A stretch of 64,000 bases of DNA from Pinus tabuliformis. Lineage: Eukaryota; Streptophyta; Pinopsida; Pinales; Pinaceae. The position numbers were made by a program, and so were the translations under genes. The stretch's first letter is position 1, and each line of letters begins with the position of its first letter. The notes under the pieces are model-generated. The model was not told where the DNA came from, made no database searches, and worked only from the letters and a program-made list of their open reading frames with translations. The DNA lies in assembly GCA_031772625.1 (NCBI GenBank), contig CM062815.1, positions 605,787,980 through 605,851,979 on the forward strand, in the 5' to 3' direction. Positions 36,653 to 48,555 of the stretch are shown piece by piece.

Positions 36653-38488
36653 CTAGCATTCATGATAGCTTGTGACAATTTTGTAAACATTAGCAAACAA
36701 GGTAGGCCAGTAGTAATCTACTCTCAAAATTTTGTTAGCCGTCGTCTTCCAAAATAAGTGACCTCCACAGTCTCCCTTATGAAAATCACTATTGACCTGT
36801 TGGGCTTCATCTTTAGTTAAGCGATTCAGCCAAATGCCTTCGGGATCCTCCCAATAAAGTGTATTGTTTAGAATGCAAAATCTAGCAGCCTTAAGTTTTA
36901 GAGTTCTACCTTTAAATTTAGCCATCCCTAGTGGTGGTGAAAGATGTTGAAGCACATACACAATATCTAAATACCAAAGAGATTGGAGAAAAAGTTCAGA
37001 TACCTGAATCAGCGAACTATCTTCTTCTTCTTTAGACATGGCTACAATAAGATTTATATCTAATGCATGTAGATTGGACTCCGCCATTAACTTTGCTAGA
37101 CCCTGCCCCTTGATTAGTTTCGTAGGCTTTATCTCCAAGTCATATTCTAGCAATGCTATGATCCATTTTCCCTGCCTTCCTTCCGGATCTATTTGTACCA
37201 AAACATCTTTAACTGTTGTGTTAGGGACGTAAGCAAGGATATGAGAGTGCAGAATATATACCCAGAAGTCTTTCAAAGCTTTAACTAAGGCAAGAGCTTG
37301 CTTCTCAATGATGTTGTATTTCAAGGCTGCATCCCTAATTGTCCTACTGAAAAAGGAAATTGGTTTTTCTAGCTGATCTCTTTTCTACATTAGAACTGCT
37401 GCCATAGTATGTCCAAAAGCGAATGAAAATAATATGAAATCCTCTGAATAATCTGGCCTGATCAAAATTAGGGCTAAAGATAGAGCCAACTTTACTAGGT
37501 TAAAAGACTTCATAGCATCCTCAGTCCACTTGACCACACTATCCTTCTTCAACATATTAGTAATTTCCCTCAAGTGTTCAGCTAGATTAGGCACAAACTG
37601 ATGTAAGAAATTCATCTTACCATTAAACTCTTGGATCTCTTACTTATTACGAGGAAAATCTATCTTCTATATAGCTTCCACGCTTGCAAGATTGATGCGG
37701 ATTCCTTCCTTTGATATTATGTGACCAAGTAGCTTTCCTTCATCCATAGCAAAAAGGCTCTTTTTGGGATTGAGTGATATTCCATATTTTCTACAATGCT
37801 AAAAAACAATTTTCAGATGGTAAAGATTCTCTTCATATGAATTTGAAAATACAGTCAAATCATCGAGATATACTACTAAAAACACATCTTTTTCATTTCT
37901 GAAGCCAATGTCCATGGCACACTAAAATGTTGCTCCAACATTCTTTAAACCAAAAGACATCTTGGCATAGTGGAATGTTCCCCAAGGAGTGGTGAATGTT
38001 GTCTTGTCCCTGTCATCTTCATGCACCAAAATGTGATTGTAGCTTGAATATCAATCGAGCAACGACATACGAGATGGTACAACTACTCTCTAGAGAATGT
38101 GGTCCATTTTCGGCAGCGGATAGTTATCCTTTAATGACACCTTATTAAAAATTTTGATGTCTATGCACAATCTAATCTCACCTGTCTTCTTCCTCACAGG
38201 AACCGAATTGGAGATCCAATCTGAAAATCTGAATGGAATGATTATACTAGCCTTTTACAATTGATTTACCTCTTTTTCTATTGACTGTAGCAACTTCGGA
38301 TTTATCCTTCTCAGCTTTTGGCAGAATGGCTTCTGATTTGGATTAATAGGAATTATATGTTGGATTATATTTTTGTCATACTCCTTTAGGTCTGTATAGT
38401 CCCAAGAAAATACATCAGAAAATGAAGATAGTAAACTAATGCATTTAGCTTTTACCTGAGGAGATAATGCCTTTGACAACTTCACCAT
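36653..38488 (-). pseudogene. Element D reverse transcriptase, RNase H and integrase zinc finger
   Basis: Minus strand. 38488-38255 is the lead-in to RT (SSFSDVFSWDYTDL). The catalytic YLDD motif is readable near 37860, but the RT body 38254-37616 carries several stops. 37615-37385 is the thumb and start of RNase H (VVKWTEDAMKSF, FAFGHTMAAVLM). 37324-36653 is the rest of RNase H followed by an integrase H2C2-type finger (DFHKGDCGGH ... YHEC). Stops and shifts separate the pieces. Confidence 0.82.
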
Positions 38489-38521
38489 TTTTGGCTTCTC
38501 GGTTGTTCCAATATTTACATC

Positions 38522-39124
38522 TTAAACACCCTTCTCGATCGGCACTAAGGTTGGCTTTCGGGCTACATCATCTTGATCAAATAGTTCCTCTAAAGGTATA
38601 AGACCTTTAGGAATAACATTATTTTTCAGTTGTAAGACTTCCATCTGATTTACCTCTATTTCTAGTTCACCATCATCTCGCTCACCATCTATAGAGGTGT
38701 CTTTATACTTGCCTTCATTTTGCAGAAAATCATCAATTTCTTTGTCATCCTGAAACACCTGCCAATATCTCAGATTATCAGGAACAACTGGGCGATGCTT
38801 CACATGAATTTCAAACTTATTGTTTGAATTCATTGGGATCTTCAAATTGCTTGCAGCTATAGCAAGAGAATCTGCAATGACATTTTGTGTACGAGGGACA
38901 CATGTCAAGGTATAATCTAGAAACATCCTCAAAATATCTAAAACTGCATTACAGTAAGCCCTCATTCGTGGATGTTTGGCTTGGTATTCACCCTTGACTT
39001 GTTTGATTACTAACTCTGAATCTCCATAAACAGAAATTCTCTTTGCATTCAACTTCTTGAGTATATTCAACCTTGCAATTAGTGCCTCATAATCGGCTTC
39101 ATTGTTAGAACAATTGAAAGCCAA
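38522..39124 (-). pseudogene. Element D extra RNase H-like domain between protease and RT
   Basis: About 200 codons open on the minus strand. The first ~90 match the RNase H type recognised by CSNNEADYEALIARL, ISVYGDSELVIKQVKGEY and a late PRTQNVIADSLA segment, with Asp/Glu at catalytic positions. The remainder is an acidic linker into RT. It lies upstream of RT, whereas the usual Tat arrangement known to me has the second RNase H after RT. Another, ordinary RNase H remnant follows RT, so the element has two. Confidence 0.75.
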
Positions 39125-39391
39125 TTAATATGAACAAATTCTTACATTGCTTGGGACTTTATTTGGTAGGAAAATAGGGATGTGTATCCAAATCCCAATA
39201 CCTGCACCATCCTTACCTACTGCTCCATCGAAATCCATACTCCATAAACTGAATTCTTCCTCCAAGTGTTGGAACTCTGTCTGCTCTTCTACCTTTGGCT
39301 GTTGTCCATCAATTTTCTGCTATTGGCGGAACGTAGACTACTTAGTGGTACTTGCAAGCTTTTGTCTCTCTTGATCAAGTACTGCCCTAAA

Positions 39392-40048
39392 TTATTTTGT
39401 TATCTTTGGAACATCTTCCACTTCAACTAACTGGATATTTACATCATTAAAACCACTATCTGAATAAAGAACAAAAGATTCTAAATCTGTATGTACAACA
39501 TTAATTGGATGACTTAAAGGTTTCTCCTTGCTTGTGATCATATACTTCATCTTTTTCTCCCTATATAATTTTCTCAGCTGACCAAACACGGGAATAGTGG
39601 CATAGGAGAAGTCTAATTGCAATGTCCCTTTTAGTTTTGCACCCCAATACCTAGATAAAAGCATGCCAAATCTAGGGGCAATGTCCACCACAACTACATC
39701 CATGAGAACATTCTTTGCTAGAATATGATCTAAAGTCACAACCAAATCCTTGACGAGACCAATACATCTGACCCTACTAGAATCAAAAGAGTAAAGATCA
39801 TGATATTTACGAGTGATGTCAAGACCCAATTTTTCCATAATTTCCTTTGGCATCAGATTTTGGGATGCTCTTGAATCAAACATGGCATTGTCCAAGACAT
39901 ACTCATGCAATCTAAGGCTGATGTAAAATGGGGGTACTTCACTATCCTCAGATTGTCCTTCTAATGCAAGACCAAAAATAAGCTCGGGTTGGTCATCCTC
40001 CACATTAACCATATCAGACAGGGGATCTACATTCAAAATCATTGACAC
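39392..40048 (-). pseudogene. Element D retropepsin (protease)
   Basis: 218 codons open on the minus strand. The active site reads FDSRASQNLMP, so Gly of the D-S-G triad is Arg and the enzyme would be dead. Downstream family features remain: DVVVVDIAPRFGMLLSRYWG and DFSYATIPVFG. It would have cut the gag-pol precursor. Confidence 0.82.
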
Positions 40049-40395
40049 TTGACGCTTATAATGTTATTCTTAATTAATTATGTTAGAGGTATCGACACTT
40101 TTAACTTAGAAATCTCATTCTCTAAGCTAAAGGCTATAATTTTATCTACGCCTTTGACCGGAGAATCCTTCTTTTTAGGCTTTTCCTTTGCTGTACTTGG
40201 CTGATTTTTCTTCTCATTTGCAGTTTGTACTTTGCTGGAAGTAGGATACTGGCTCCTTTCCTTTTTTTGAACATTTGAAGAATCGTTCTTATGCTGTGCT
40301 ACTTCCTTTCACTTTTGGACTGGATTGATTGGTACATCCTTGCTCCTGAGTGAATACTATCTTTGTTGCGCTATCAATGCATTCACATATCCCCT

Positions 40396-42006
40396 CTAAT
40401 ATTTATCTGATTCTTCTTCTAGGACTATTTCATTGGCTAGTATAAAATCCTCATCTTTCTGTACAGCCGAGATCTCTAAATATTCCTCATCCTCCGTGAT
40501 ATAGATAGGAAAACCATCTGCTGTAAAAAAGTGATTTTCCTCTCCTATTGGATCTTCATCATCCTCTGACTCTGGGCCATGCACATAATTCTGTTGTAGA
40601 GGTGTTTTGATTTGCTACTATGCTGATTGATCTTGTGCTCTTTGCTCCCGCTGTTTGATCTTGAACTGTGGTTGCTGCTGACCGCAGAAATTTGGATTTC
40701 TGATTGGTGCCTCGGGCTTATCTGCAATTGTCAATCTGTCAAACATTTTCTCAATTTTACGAAGCAAATGATCAGCCTTTACATCTGAGGAAGAAGCCTC
40801 TTCCTTTATGGTCACTTTCTTTTTGGTCTTCATCCTAGCTCTTTTAGCTAGCAGATTTTCCTCCACACTCACGGCATTTTTCTGCATATCCTCCAATGTA
40901 GTAGGATCTCGTTCTCTCAATTGGTATGCCATGTCGGGATCAAAACCATCGGGAAATTTTATCAAAGCCAACCCCATCGGTGGCTTGATATCAGCTGGAA
41001 TAGCATTATAGATAGTATTGAATCTCACACAATAATCCTGAACACTTTCACCAACATTCCTCTTTATATTTTCGTACTCGAAAAGAATTTGGAGTGGATT
41101 TTTCTTTATCTCCCAACGATCCAGGAATTTTCTGTGGAGAACCGACAATGTATTGATAGTCCCCATGGGTAGTGCTTTGAACCACTTTCGAACCTTGCCT
41201 CCAAAAATTTGCACAAATAATCGCATGGTCACATTTTCTTCATCTATCTCATGAAGATCAAAGAAGTCGTTCATCCTGTCAACATGCTACTGCGTTGTGA
41301 TACCTTGAGTAGCATCAAAAAATGGTATCTTACTTTGGTAATCAGCAGGCATAGCATCCAAGTTCTGTGGCAAAACGAGAGGTGCATATCTGGCAGCCAT
41401 TACTCGAGGTGGATTGGAAACTGGCCTTGGGGAAACAGGAGGATTTATAACAACAAGGGCAGTCGATGTGATGGGTGTTTGAGGGGTTGAAGGAGGAGTA
41501 GAGGTGACAGATCTCTGATTAGATATGCTAGGTTGAACGGGAAGGGTAGGGATAAATTGAGGTTGAGAATGAACCTCAGAACTAGATGAGAAAGCAGATG
41601 AACCAAGAGTAGCAAATGCTGATTCTAGAAGCTCAGGGATATTGGTAGCTACAATGGATGATTGAAGAGAATTTAAGATATAATCATCAATTGATCTATT
41701 CGCCCTTTCATTTTCAAGGTCTTCAACAAATTGCGGATTTAAAACGGTATCATCAATCGTAGTTTCAGATTTGGTTTCAAACAAAGAAAGATCAAAATGT
41801 TTGTCAAAAGGGAGATCTTCAAGATATTGAAACTCGACTGGGCATGAATGAGATCTGAAAACCAGTCTAGGACTCAATGAACTTTCTTGCCTGAGTATTC
41901 TTGGAATGAGATTAGGATTTTCAAACACGGGAGGAGGATCAGGATCAAGATTGGCCCTCGTGTATCTTCTTGAAGCCAGTGTGTTTGATTTTTCCCCAAA
42001 ATTCAA
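40396..42006 (-). pseudogene. Element D gag
   Basis: Minus-strand frame from ATG at 42004-42006, interrupted by TAG at 41287-41289 (CAG expected), then open 41274-40618 in the same frame, and again 40584-40396. The first part is a Pro/Ser-rich leader. The second holds a capsid-type retrotransposon gag domain (GGKVRKWFKALPMG, FLDRWEIKKNPLQ, YCVRFNTIYNAIP) and a lysine-rich tail. No zinc knuckle is seen. It is the particle-forming protein of the element. Confidence 0.82.
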
Positions 42007-42105
42007 ATGGACATTACAATTTTTTCAGCCTAATGAATTCTAAACCTATCATCCAAAAGTCTAGAATTTTGTTTTAAAAGTACTGGGGTAATATATTTCA
42101 GTTCT

Positions 42106-42123
42106 TCCCTAGTATGGTCACCA
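42106..42123 (-). other. Putative primer binding site of element D
   Basis: On the minus strand, three bases after the LTR, TGGTGACCATACTAGGGA. It agrees at 13 of 18 positions with the site of element A, so a related tRNA primer is possible. Confidence 0.5.
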
Positions 42124-42126
42124 CTA

Positions 42127-45100
42127 TGTTAGGGCCTGGATCTACCTCAGGCTGAAGGAAGGCAGGTCTAGGGTAACATCAAACCACGCTTAACCTGGTA
42201 GCTAGCCCTACCAGGTCGGGAGAGGGCTCTCTCCTTGTCAATCTCAATTAGTATATTGGAAATTAGGGCTTGAAATGACTGAATTTAATGTATATTTTAG
42301 GCTAGGTATAGTAGTTCAGGGTTTCTGGTTTGATTTTTAGGTTTTGGTTGCTGGATCAATTGGAGAAGGTAGATTGGGTCTGGGAAATAAACTTAGGGAT
42401 ACAGTCATGTTCTATGGGGAAAGGTAGACAACGGTTTATGTACTAGAAATGGATTAAGATGGTAGATTAAGAAAGCTGAGGAGTTGAGGAGGGCAGAAAT
42501 AAACTCTGAATCTCTTCAAATAATTGAAAACATTGAAAACCAAATGCATTCCCAAGACAAAGCACAACAATGTATTTTGTCCATTCACCTTGATTCATTT
42601 ACTTTTAGAAGAGAAAGATGGATTTGGATACATATAAAACATAAGAAAAACTCATTACAAAGAAGAAACAATACATAAAGTCATTGTCACAAGAATCCCA
42701 CAAAAATAGCTGTGAAACCTGGTTTTATTCCTTGCCAAACTGCTGATACAAATGTTCAATGAGTGCCACCACTTCTACCAAAGTCCAACCTTTACAAATG
42801 ACTAAGAAATTACATAATATAGGCAAGGAAACCACTCATGCTAGCTATCAGGGTCGAATCCATGAGAAAAGGGGTGGTTTCAACCATATCTAAACTAGGA
42901 ACACAAAAGTAGGCAGTGGAACAACTTGCCTCTAAAACTTAGGGAACCAATTCATTACAGCTCAAAACCACTTGGAACTTGATGTATCTACCCTATGAGG
43001 TGATTTTCATCTATAATTACATCAAATACATCATTTACCATGCATACATATACCTAAATAAGAAGAAAAGTCAACCACTGAAGAAACTGGGTGAAATTTT
43101 GCATTTTAGGAAAAATTGACAAAATCTGCCTGATGCGTAGCGCGTTGAGCCTCATGCGCATTGCTGCTTCAAGGCTGCCATTGGAGGCCTTCCACTCACC
43201 CAAATCAGGCCCAAGATGGCTTGTTGGAAATCTCTACCTGTCTAGTTTCTATAACACTTTGAATTTTCTGATTTGGAGTTGATTTGAACCTCCAACAGTT
43301 AGTTCTCCCAAGACTACCTCATGTGGGTCCAAAAAGTGGCAGAGAGGGCATTTTTTGGGTGTCTTTTGCCCTTTTGGTGACCTAGATCTTCTCCAAAAAT
43401 GATGAAAATTTCTGGGTTTGCTTATTTTTTGATGCTAAATCCAAATCTATAAGCCATTTGTCAAGAGGATGCGCCAAACCAATGCGCAGCACCGGTGGCG
43501 CTGTGCATTAGCCGGAATTTCCTGTGTTTCTATTTTCAAAAATGCAAAATGACAAAAAATTTCCAAAATCTCCTCAAATTTTGTAAGAGGCAACCTCGTT
43601 AAGTGATCTGCTGAGCTAATGAAGCTTCAGCCAAGATTTTGAGATTATCATGTTCTTTCTTGGCCCTCAAGGCTCTCCTTAACTTAGCTTTTAGCCTCTT
43701 TGTCCTTGCATTACAGATTTTGTTACGAGTTACGTAATGATAGGCCATATGGCACAACATTCTCTTCTCTTTGTTGGCTTTCTCAAACAACTTCTTAAGT
43801 TGAATTTTCACTCTTTCCAACCATGTCTCTCAGTCATTCTCAATTTCTTACTTAAGGGAGGTCATCTCGATCTTTGTTTTCTTTACCTCTTGCCTATCTT
43901 CCCTAATCATTTGCAGCTCCATAATAGCTTGCTTATCTGTCAATTGTTTGTTTTCCTGCTCAAGATAGTTAATGATCCATTTGGCCCTCTCAAGGTTAAG
44001 TGATAAGGCTTGTATTTCAGCCTCCTTCTCTTTGATAATCATGTCCTTGATTCTTGAGCCTTGAGAGCCCAAGTCAGTGACATCCTCCTCAATCAAAGTA
44101 AACTCTCTGTCTTGCCCTTCAGTAGGGCTCTCCTCATGCATCTTTTGCTTCCCTTTGTCTCTACTCTTTGACTACTGGCCAACCTGTATAGCTGGAGAAG
44201 AAGGCAAAGCCCCTTCCACCCCTGGTGAAGATAGCATTTGCCTATGGTCTGGTGAAGAAAATGAGACCCCTTCCACCCCCGGTGGAGATAGTACTCACCT
44301 GGCAGTAGCAAAAAGCTTCCTTGTGCCCATCTCATAGGTGACGAACCCAAGAACCTCCTCTATTTTATTTTCAGGCTCTTTTTGTTACCTGGAAGGTTCA
44401 CCTTCCTCTTGGGGATCTGAAAATATTTGACGCCCCTTGAAGCACTCACAGGCAATGAAAGTTTCCCATGGGATTCCAAACTCAGCGAGCTGATGCAAAA
44501 CAATAATTTTGATGACAGGAAAATGATAAATGCTATTGAGCTGCCGTGGATATGGTTTTCTCTTTGCAATCACTATCATCCTATCTATGTTTTTGCATAT
44601 TAAATAAGGGATTCTCATCATTCTGACCCTCGTGAAGTGCATGAGAAATCTGATGTGGTAGGCATAAAGTCTGGAGAACCTACCCTCACATGTAAATTAT
44701 TTAATGATAAATTTCGTGAGTGGAACATACCGGCCCTCTAGGAATTTAAAAGGAAACACTCTGTTGAGTTTACCATGGTACTTGGCCTTGATATAAGGCT
44801 CATAATGCTACTTACTAATATTTTTCCTTTTGTTCCACTTTTCCCTACATCTAGAATTCTTGTGGCGTTTGTAATGGTAATTGGTGAAAGAGTGAAGTTT
44901 ACCCCAACAAGATGTACCATATTGTTATCCATGTTTATCAAAAACTGCCTTGCTAACTCATCATGAAATTTGACCCTCTCAAACATTTCACAAAACTCAA
45001 AACACGACTGATATATGAAACATGTGGTGGCTAGTGGGAAAGCAAGGAGTTCACTCATGCTGATAGGTTCCTCCCTGATGATTTTTCCACCTTTGTGAGG

Positions 45101-46547
45101 CTTCCTTTGCTGCAAATTTCTTTCTCTTGAGCTATCACTAAGTGTGTCCTCTTCAAAATCTGATTCACTGCCTCTTTCCATGCTTGTCTCTATGAGATAA
45201 TGTGGTGATGATATGGTGAATAATGGATAATAGGTGGGAACAAAAAGGTGAGTATGAAGAGATTTTGTAAATGGAACAATAGTAATGAGATGAGGTAGGG
45301 GAATGAAGGGAAGGATTTGGGGAGCTAGGGTTTTGATGTATGAGGGACTTAGGGTTTGATAAAGGGGATTAGTTTTAATAGGGAAAAGGGGAAAGGGAAT
45401 ATGAGTGAAGTGAGATAGGATTAAAGGGTAGGTTTAGGGAAAGTGAAAATAGGAATATTGAGACAAGGAAGAAGATTTTGTAGTGGTGACAAATAGGATA
45501 GGAAAACACACTAGGGTTTTGAGTCTTAGGAGATAAAAATATAATTGAAGTATAAAAACCCTACCTAGGCTCCAAAGTGAGTGTACTTACTTGTTAAGAA
45601 GGAAAATTAAGCATTTGGTAGGATTTGAGATGAATTTGTTTGGTTTTGAAGCCTCACTGGCCAATGTGCAATGCACTGAGTCCAATGCACAGCGCCTGCC
45701 TGATGCACAGTGCGAGTGTATTTTTACACAAGAAAAAGCTGCCTGATGAACAACGCCCCTTTGATGCACAGCACTGACCCTCTGATGCGCAGCGCCAAGA
45801 AGGTTTGGACTAGATTTGCAATTTTCCACCTTTTCTTTGCTCACTTTTCCCTCAAAACACGATTTTGGCTCTCCACTTGGCTTTTTTCACAATAGAATGA
45901 ATTCCTATCATGATTTTGCTTTTATACACCTTAAATTTTAATTTTTGTTCATTTCCAACCCACTTTTCTAAATTCTTGGTAACTTTTTCAAAAACTATGT
46001 TTTTCAGTTTGAAGTTTGACTCTTTTTCTTAGCAATTTGATGGACTGATGTCTTGATACTTTTGTTTTTGCAGTGGCATGAATTGTCATGGTGACCAGGA
46101 ACAGCTGCTGAGTGCTTATTACATATAAAAATAATTGAATTTACATGAAAATCATTAAAATAGAAAAATACCATGTTTTCACCTCAAAACAAAGTTTTGA
46201 GTTGAAAAAGAATTATTGAGCATATCAGAAGTAAACTTGTGACTTTATGAACCTTCATGTGCCTGCTGACCTCTATATTTGAGCATGATTGACAAAACCT
46301 AAGACCTAATGGGACTAAACCCTAGGACTAGTTGTTATACATGAAATGAAGTAGGATGATTGTGAATGACTAAAAAAAATGTGTAAACAGGTCAGTAGGT
46401 GGATTTCATGAGGGAAACTGACATGAAACCACTACCATGAGTTGATCCATGACCTAATAGAATGCAGCTGATCGAATGAGACACCTAATATGCATGCAAA
46501 AGAGAAATTTGATCATCGATGGAAGTGTGAAGACACTGACACTAAAA
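42127..46547 (-). repeat. LTR of element D (5' LTR in element orientation)
   Basis: Begins TGTTAGGGCC on the plus strand and ends GACACTAAAA (AACA expected), before host copia sequence CTTCTATTAG. Carries CpG-rich words near 43130, 43470-43505 and 45660-45800. Confidence 0.9.
43599..45181 (-). pseudogene. Coding region inside the LTR of D, right copy: coiled-coil protein
   Basis: Homologue of 32473-34021. Here the ATG at 45179-45181 is intact (MERGSESDFEEDT). The N-terminal part is open to 44738, and an insertion of about 25 bases shifts the frame. The globular part resumes with FTCEGRFSRLYAYHIRF, and has private stops not in the left copy, such as TAA after GEPSR at 44385 and TAA in the coiled coil at 43848. 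It shares with the left copy the TGA, TAG and TGA that divide the gene. Shared stops predate insertion; private ones arose after. The coiled coil is 44141-43848 and the basic tail 43820-43599. Confidence 0.7.
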
Positions 46548-46551
46548 CTTC

Positions 46552-46694
46552 TATTAGAATACGTTTATCTATTGTTGCTGCTTTTGATTTTGAGGTAGAA
46601 CAAATGGATGTGAAGACAACATTTCTTCACAGGGATCTGGAAGAAGAGATATACATGAAGAAACTTGAAGGCTTTGTGGTGAAGGGTAAGAAAG
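46552..46694 (+). pseudogene. Element C reverse transcriptase, middle fragment
   Basis: Resumes the copia RT exactly where 31013 stopped: residues RLSIVAAFDFEVEQMDVKTTF and DLEEEIYM, which match the equivalent RT segment of copia-1 (HQMDVKTTFLNG, IEEEVYIEH). Ends at the Penelope-like insertion after KELVC. Confidence 0.88.
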
Positions 46695-46706
46695 AACTAG
46701 TATGCT
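46695..46706. other. 12-bp target duplication, left, of the Penelope-like hairpin
   Basis: AACTAGTATGCT recurs exactly at 48906-48917. Deleting the insert and one copy restores the RT reading frame. Confidence 0.85.
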
Positions 46707-46747
46707 TTTTTAATTAATGGAAAAACCTGTGAGCAATTTATGAAACC

Positions 46748-46782
46748 GACGTTTTGGACTAGCTAGGTGAGTCCATCATCAG
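46748..46782 (-). ncRNA. Hammerhead-like motif, left arm, core broken
   Basis: Reverse complement of the right-arm motif, with CTGATGA, stem GGACT/AGTCC and GTC present. The conserved GAAA has become AAAA, which should abolish cleavage. Confidence 0.5.
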
Positions 46783-47519
46783 GGTAATGAGATCTGCATT
46801 TTCAGAAAGAGAGAGTCAAGAAAATGAGAACCTATTAATAGAAGGATGGATAGATAACCTAGGTTTGGAGAGGTCGGCTTGATTTTCAACAATTTATTAA
46901 TAAATGGATAAATAAATTTTTAATTTTGATTTTAAATTTTAATTTAATTAATAATTTTAAACCTATATTAAAAATAAATATTTTTTTTTTTTTTTTTTTT
47001 TTTTTAATTTGACCTAATATTAAAAATAAAATTAATTTAAACTAAATAAAATTAATTTAATAAATTAATTAATTAAATTAATTTTAAATTTAAAACTATA
47101 TTAATTCATTAATTAATTAATTAATTAATTTTTAAATTTAGTTTAATTAATAAATTTAAATTTTTTTAATAAAGTAAATTCACTTAACTTAATTTGGCCT
47201 AAATTAAAAATAAAATTAGTATAAACTAAATGGATTAAATAAATTTTAATTTTGTTTTAAATTTTAATTTAATTAATAAATTTAAAACTATATTAAAAGT
47301 AAATTTTTTTTAAATAAATTAATTTGGCCTAAATAAAAATAAAATTAATTTAAACTAAATTTAACGTAAAATCAATTTATTTGATTAATTAATTAATTAA
47401 ATTAATCTTAAATTTGGTTTAATTAATAAATTTAAAACTATATTAATTAATTAAATTAATTTTAAATATAGTTAAAATTTTAATTAATTAATTAATAGAA
47501 TTTGGTTATTAATTTATGC

Positions 47520-47523
<4 letters not shown>

Positions 47524-47599
<76 letters not shown>
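47524..47599. repeat. (TA)n microsatellite in the left hairpin arm
   Basis: About 38 TA units; the matching run in the right arm (about 48069-48090) is far shorter. Expansion after insertion is likely. Confidence 0.9.
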
Positions 47600-47602
<3 letters not shown>

Positions 47603-47669
47603 AATATTAATTTATTTACTTATTTGAGCTGTAAATGCTGTCTTAAGGGAGAATTTGTATAAATTAAAG

Positions 47670-47823
47670 TTACTTTATTTTGTTTAACAAGGCTTTCCAG
47701 GTATTACTTAGTTTAAGACCATCATCCCTATTCATATTATTAGAAGATTTTTCAATTTCTATTGCCTCTTTAATTCTTCTTTTTAAATAGTGGTCTTCCT
47801 TGTGGATTAATTTAGCTTGTTCC
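47670..47823 (-). pseudogene. Penelope-like C-terminal coding tail, left arm
   Basis: Mirror copy of 47844-47997 read outward on the minus strand to TAA at 47670-47672. It retains the Trp of NTWK that the right copy has lost to Ser, but has Ala for Pro in the next residues. Confidence 0.6.
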
Positions 47824-47843
47824 TCCTCTCACTATATATGCAT

Positions 47844-47997
47844 GGAACAAGCTAAATTAATCCACAAGGAAGACCACTATTTAAAAAGAAGAATTAAAGA
47901 GGCAATAGAAATTGAAAAATCTTCTAATAATATGAATAGGGATGATGGTCTTAAACTAAGTAATACCTCGAAACCCTTGTTAAACAAAATAAAGTAA
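47844..47997 (+). pseudogene. Penelope-like C-terminal coding tail, right arm
   Basis: About 50 codons: begins EQAKLIHKEDHYLKRRIKEA, then has NRDDGLKL, then PLLNKIK and a TAA. The pattern RRIKEA(I) ... NRDxGxxL ... WxPLL is one I associate with the end of the GIY-YIG endonuclease region of Penelope-like elements and their relatives. Everything upstream (reverse transcriptase and most of the endonuclease) is absent because the copy is 5'-truncated at the hairpin loop. The frame runs into the left arm upstream, but that part is not coding. Confidence 0.6.
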
Positions 47998-48552
47998 CTT
48001 TAATTTATACAAATTCTCCCTTAACACAGCATTTACAGCTCAAATAAGTAAATAAATTAATATTAACATATATATATATATATATATATAATTGCATAAA
48101 TTAGTAACCAAATTCTATTAATTAATTAATTAATATTTTAACTATATTTAAAATTAATTTAATTAATTAATTAATTAAACCAAATTTAAGATTAATTTAA
48201 TTAATTAATTAATCAAATAAATTGATTTTACGTTAAATTTAGTTTAAATTAATTTTATTTTTATTTAGGCCAAATTAATTTATTTTAATTTTTTTTTTAC
48301 TTTTAATATAGTTTTAAATTTATTAATTAAATTAAAATTTAAAACAAAATTAAAATTTATTTAATCCATTTAGTTTATACTAATTTTATTTTTAATTTAG
48401 GCCAAATTAAGTTAAGTGAATTTATTTTATTAAAAAAATTTAAATTTATTAATTAAACTAAATTTAAAAATTAATTAATTAATTAATTTATTAATTTATT
48501 AAATTAATTTTATTTAGTTTAAATTAATTTTATTTTTAATATTAGGTCAAAT

Positions 48553-48555
<3 letters not shown>

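Larger units (their letters stand above)
31014..46547 (-). mobile_element. Ty3/gypsy element D with ~4.4-kb LTRs, minus strand, nested in C
   Basis: LTRs lie at 31014-35392 (4,379 bp) and 42127-46547 (4,421 bp). On the plus strand they read TGTTAGGG ... CACTAACA, with small end changes. The target duplication is CTTC (31010-31013, 46548-46551). Coding runs on the minus strand: gag, protease, an RNase H-like domain, reverse transcriptase, RNase H, integrase. Integrase last makes it Ty3/gypsy. By eye the LTRs differ at about 6% of sampled sites. Removing D and one CTTC restores the host copia frame. Each LTR carries its own degenerate coding region. Confidence 0.9.

Noticed and set aside
31014..46547. 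The two 4.4-kb repeats as a segmental duplication instead of LTRs
   Set aside because: They have TGTTAG/CTAACA ends, enclose a full Ty3/gypsy gene set, and are flanked by a short target duplication that restores the host frame.
47800..47997. 65-codon frame taken as a complete small gene
   Set aside because: Its first part is antisense to its own last part within the hairpin; only the segment after the loop resembles a Penelope-like coding tail.
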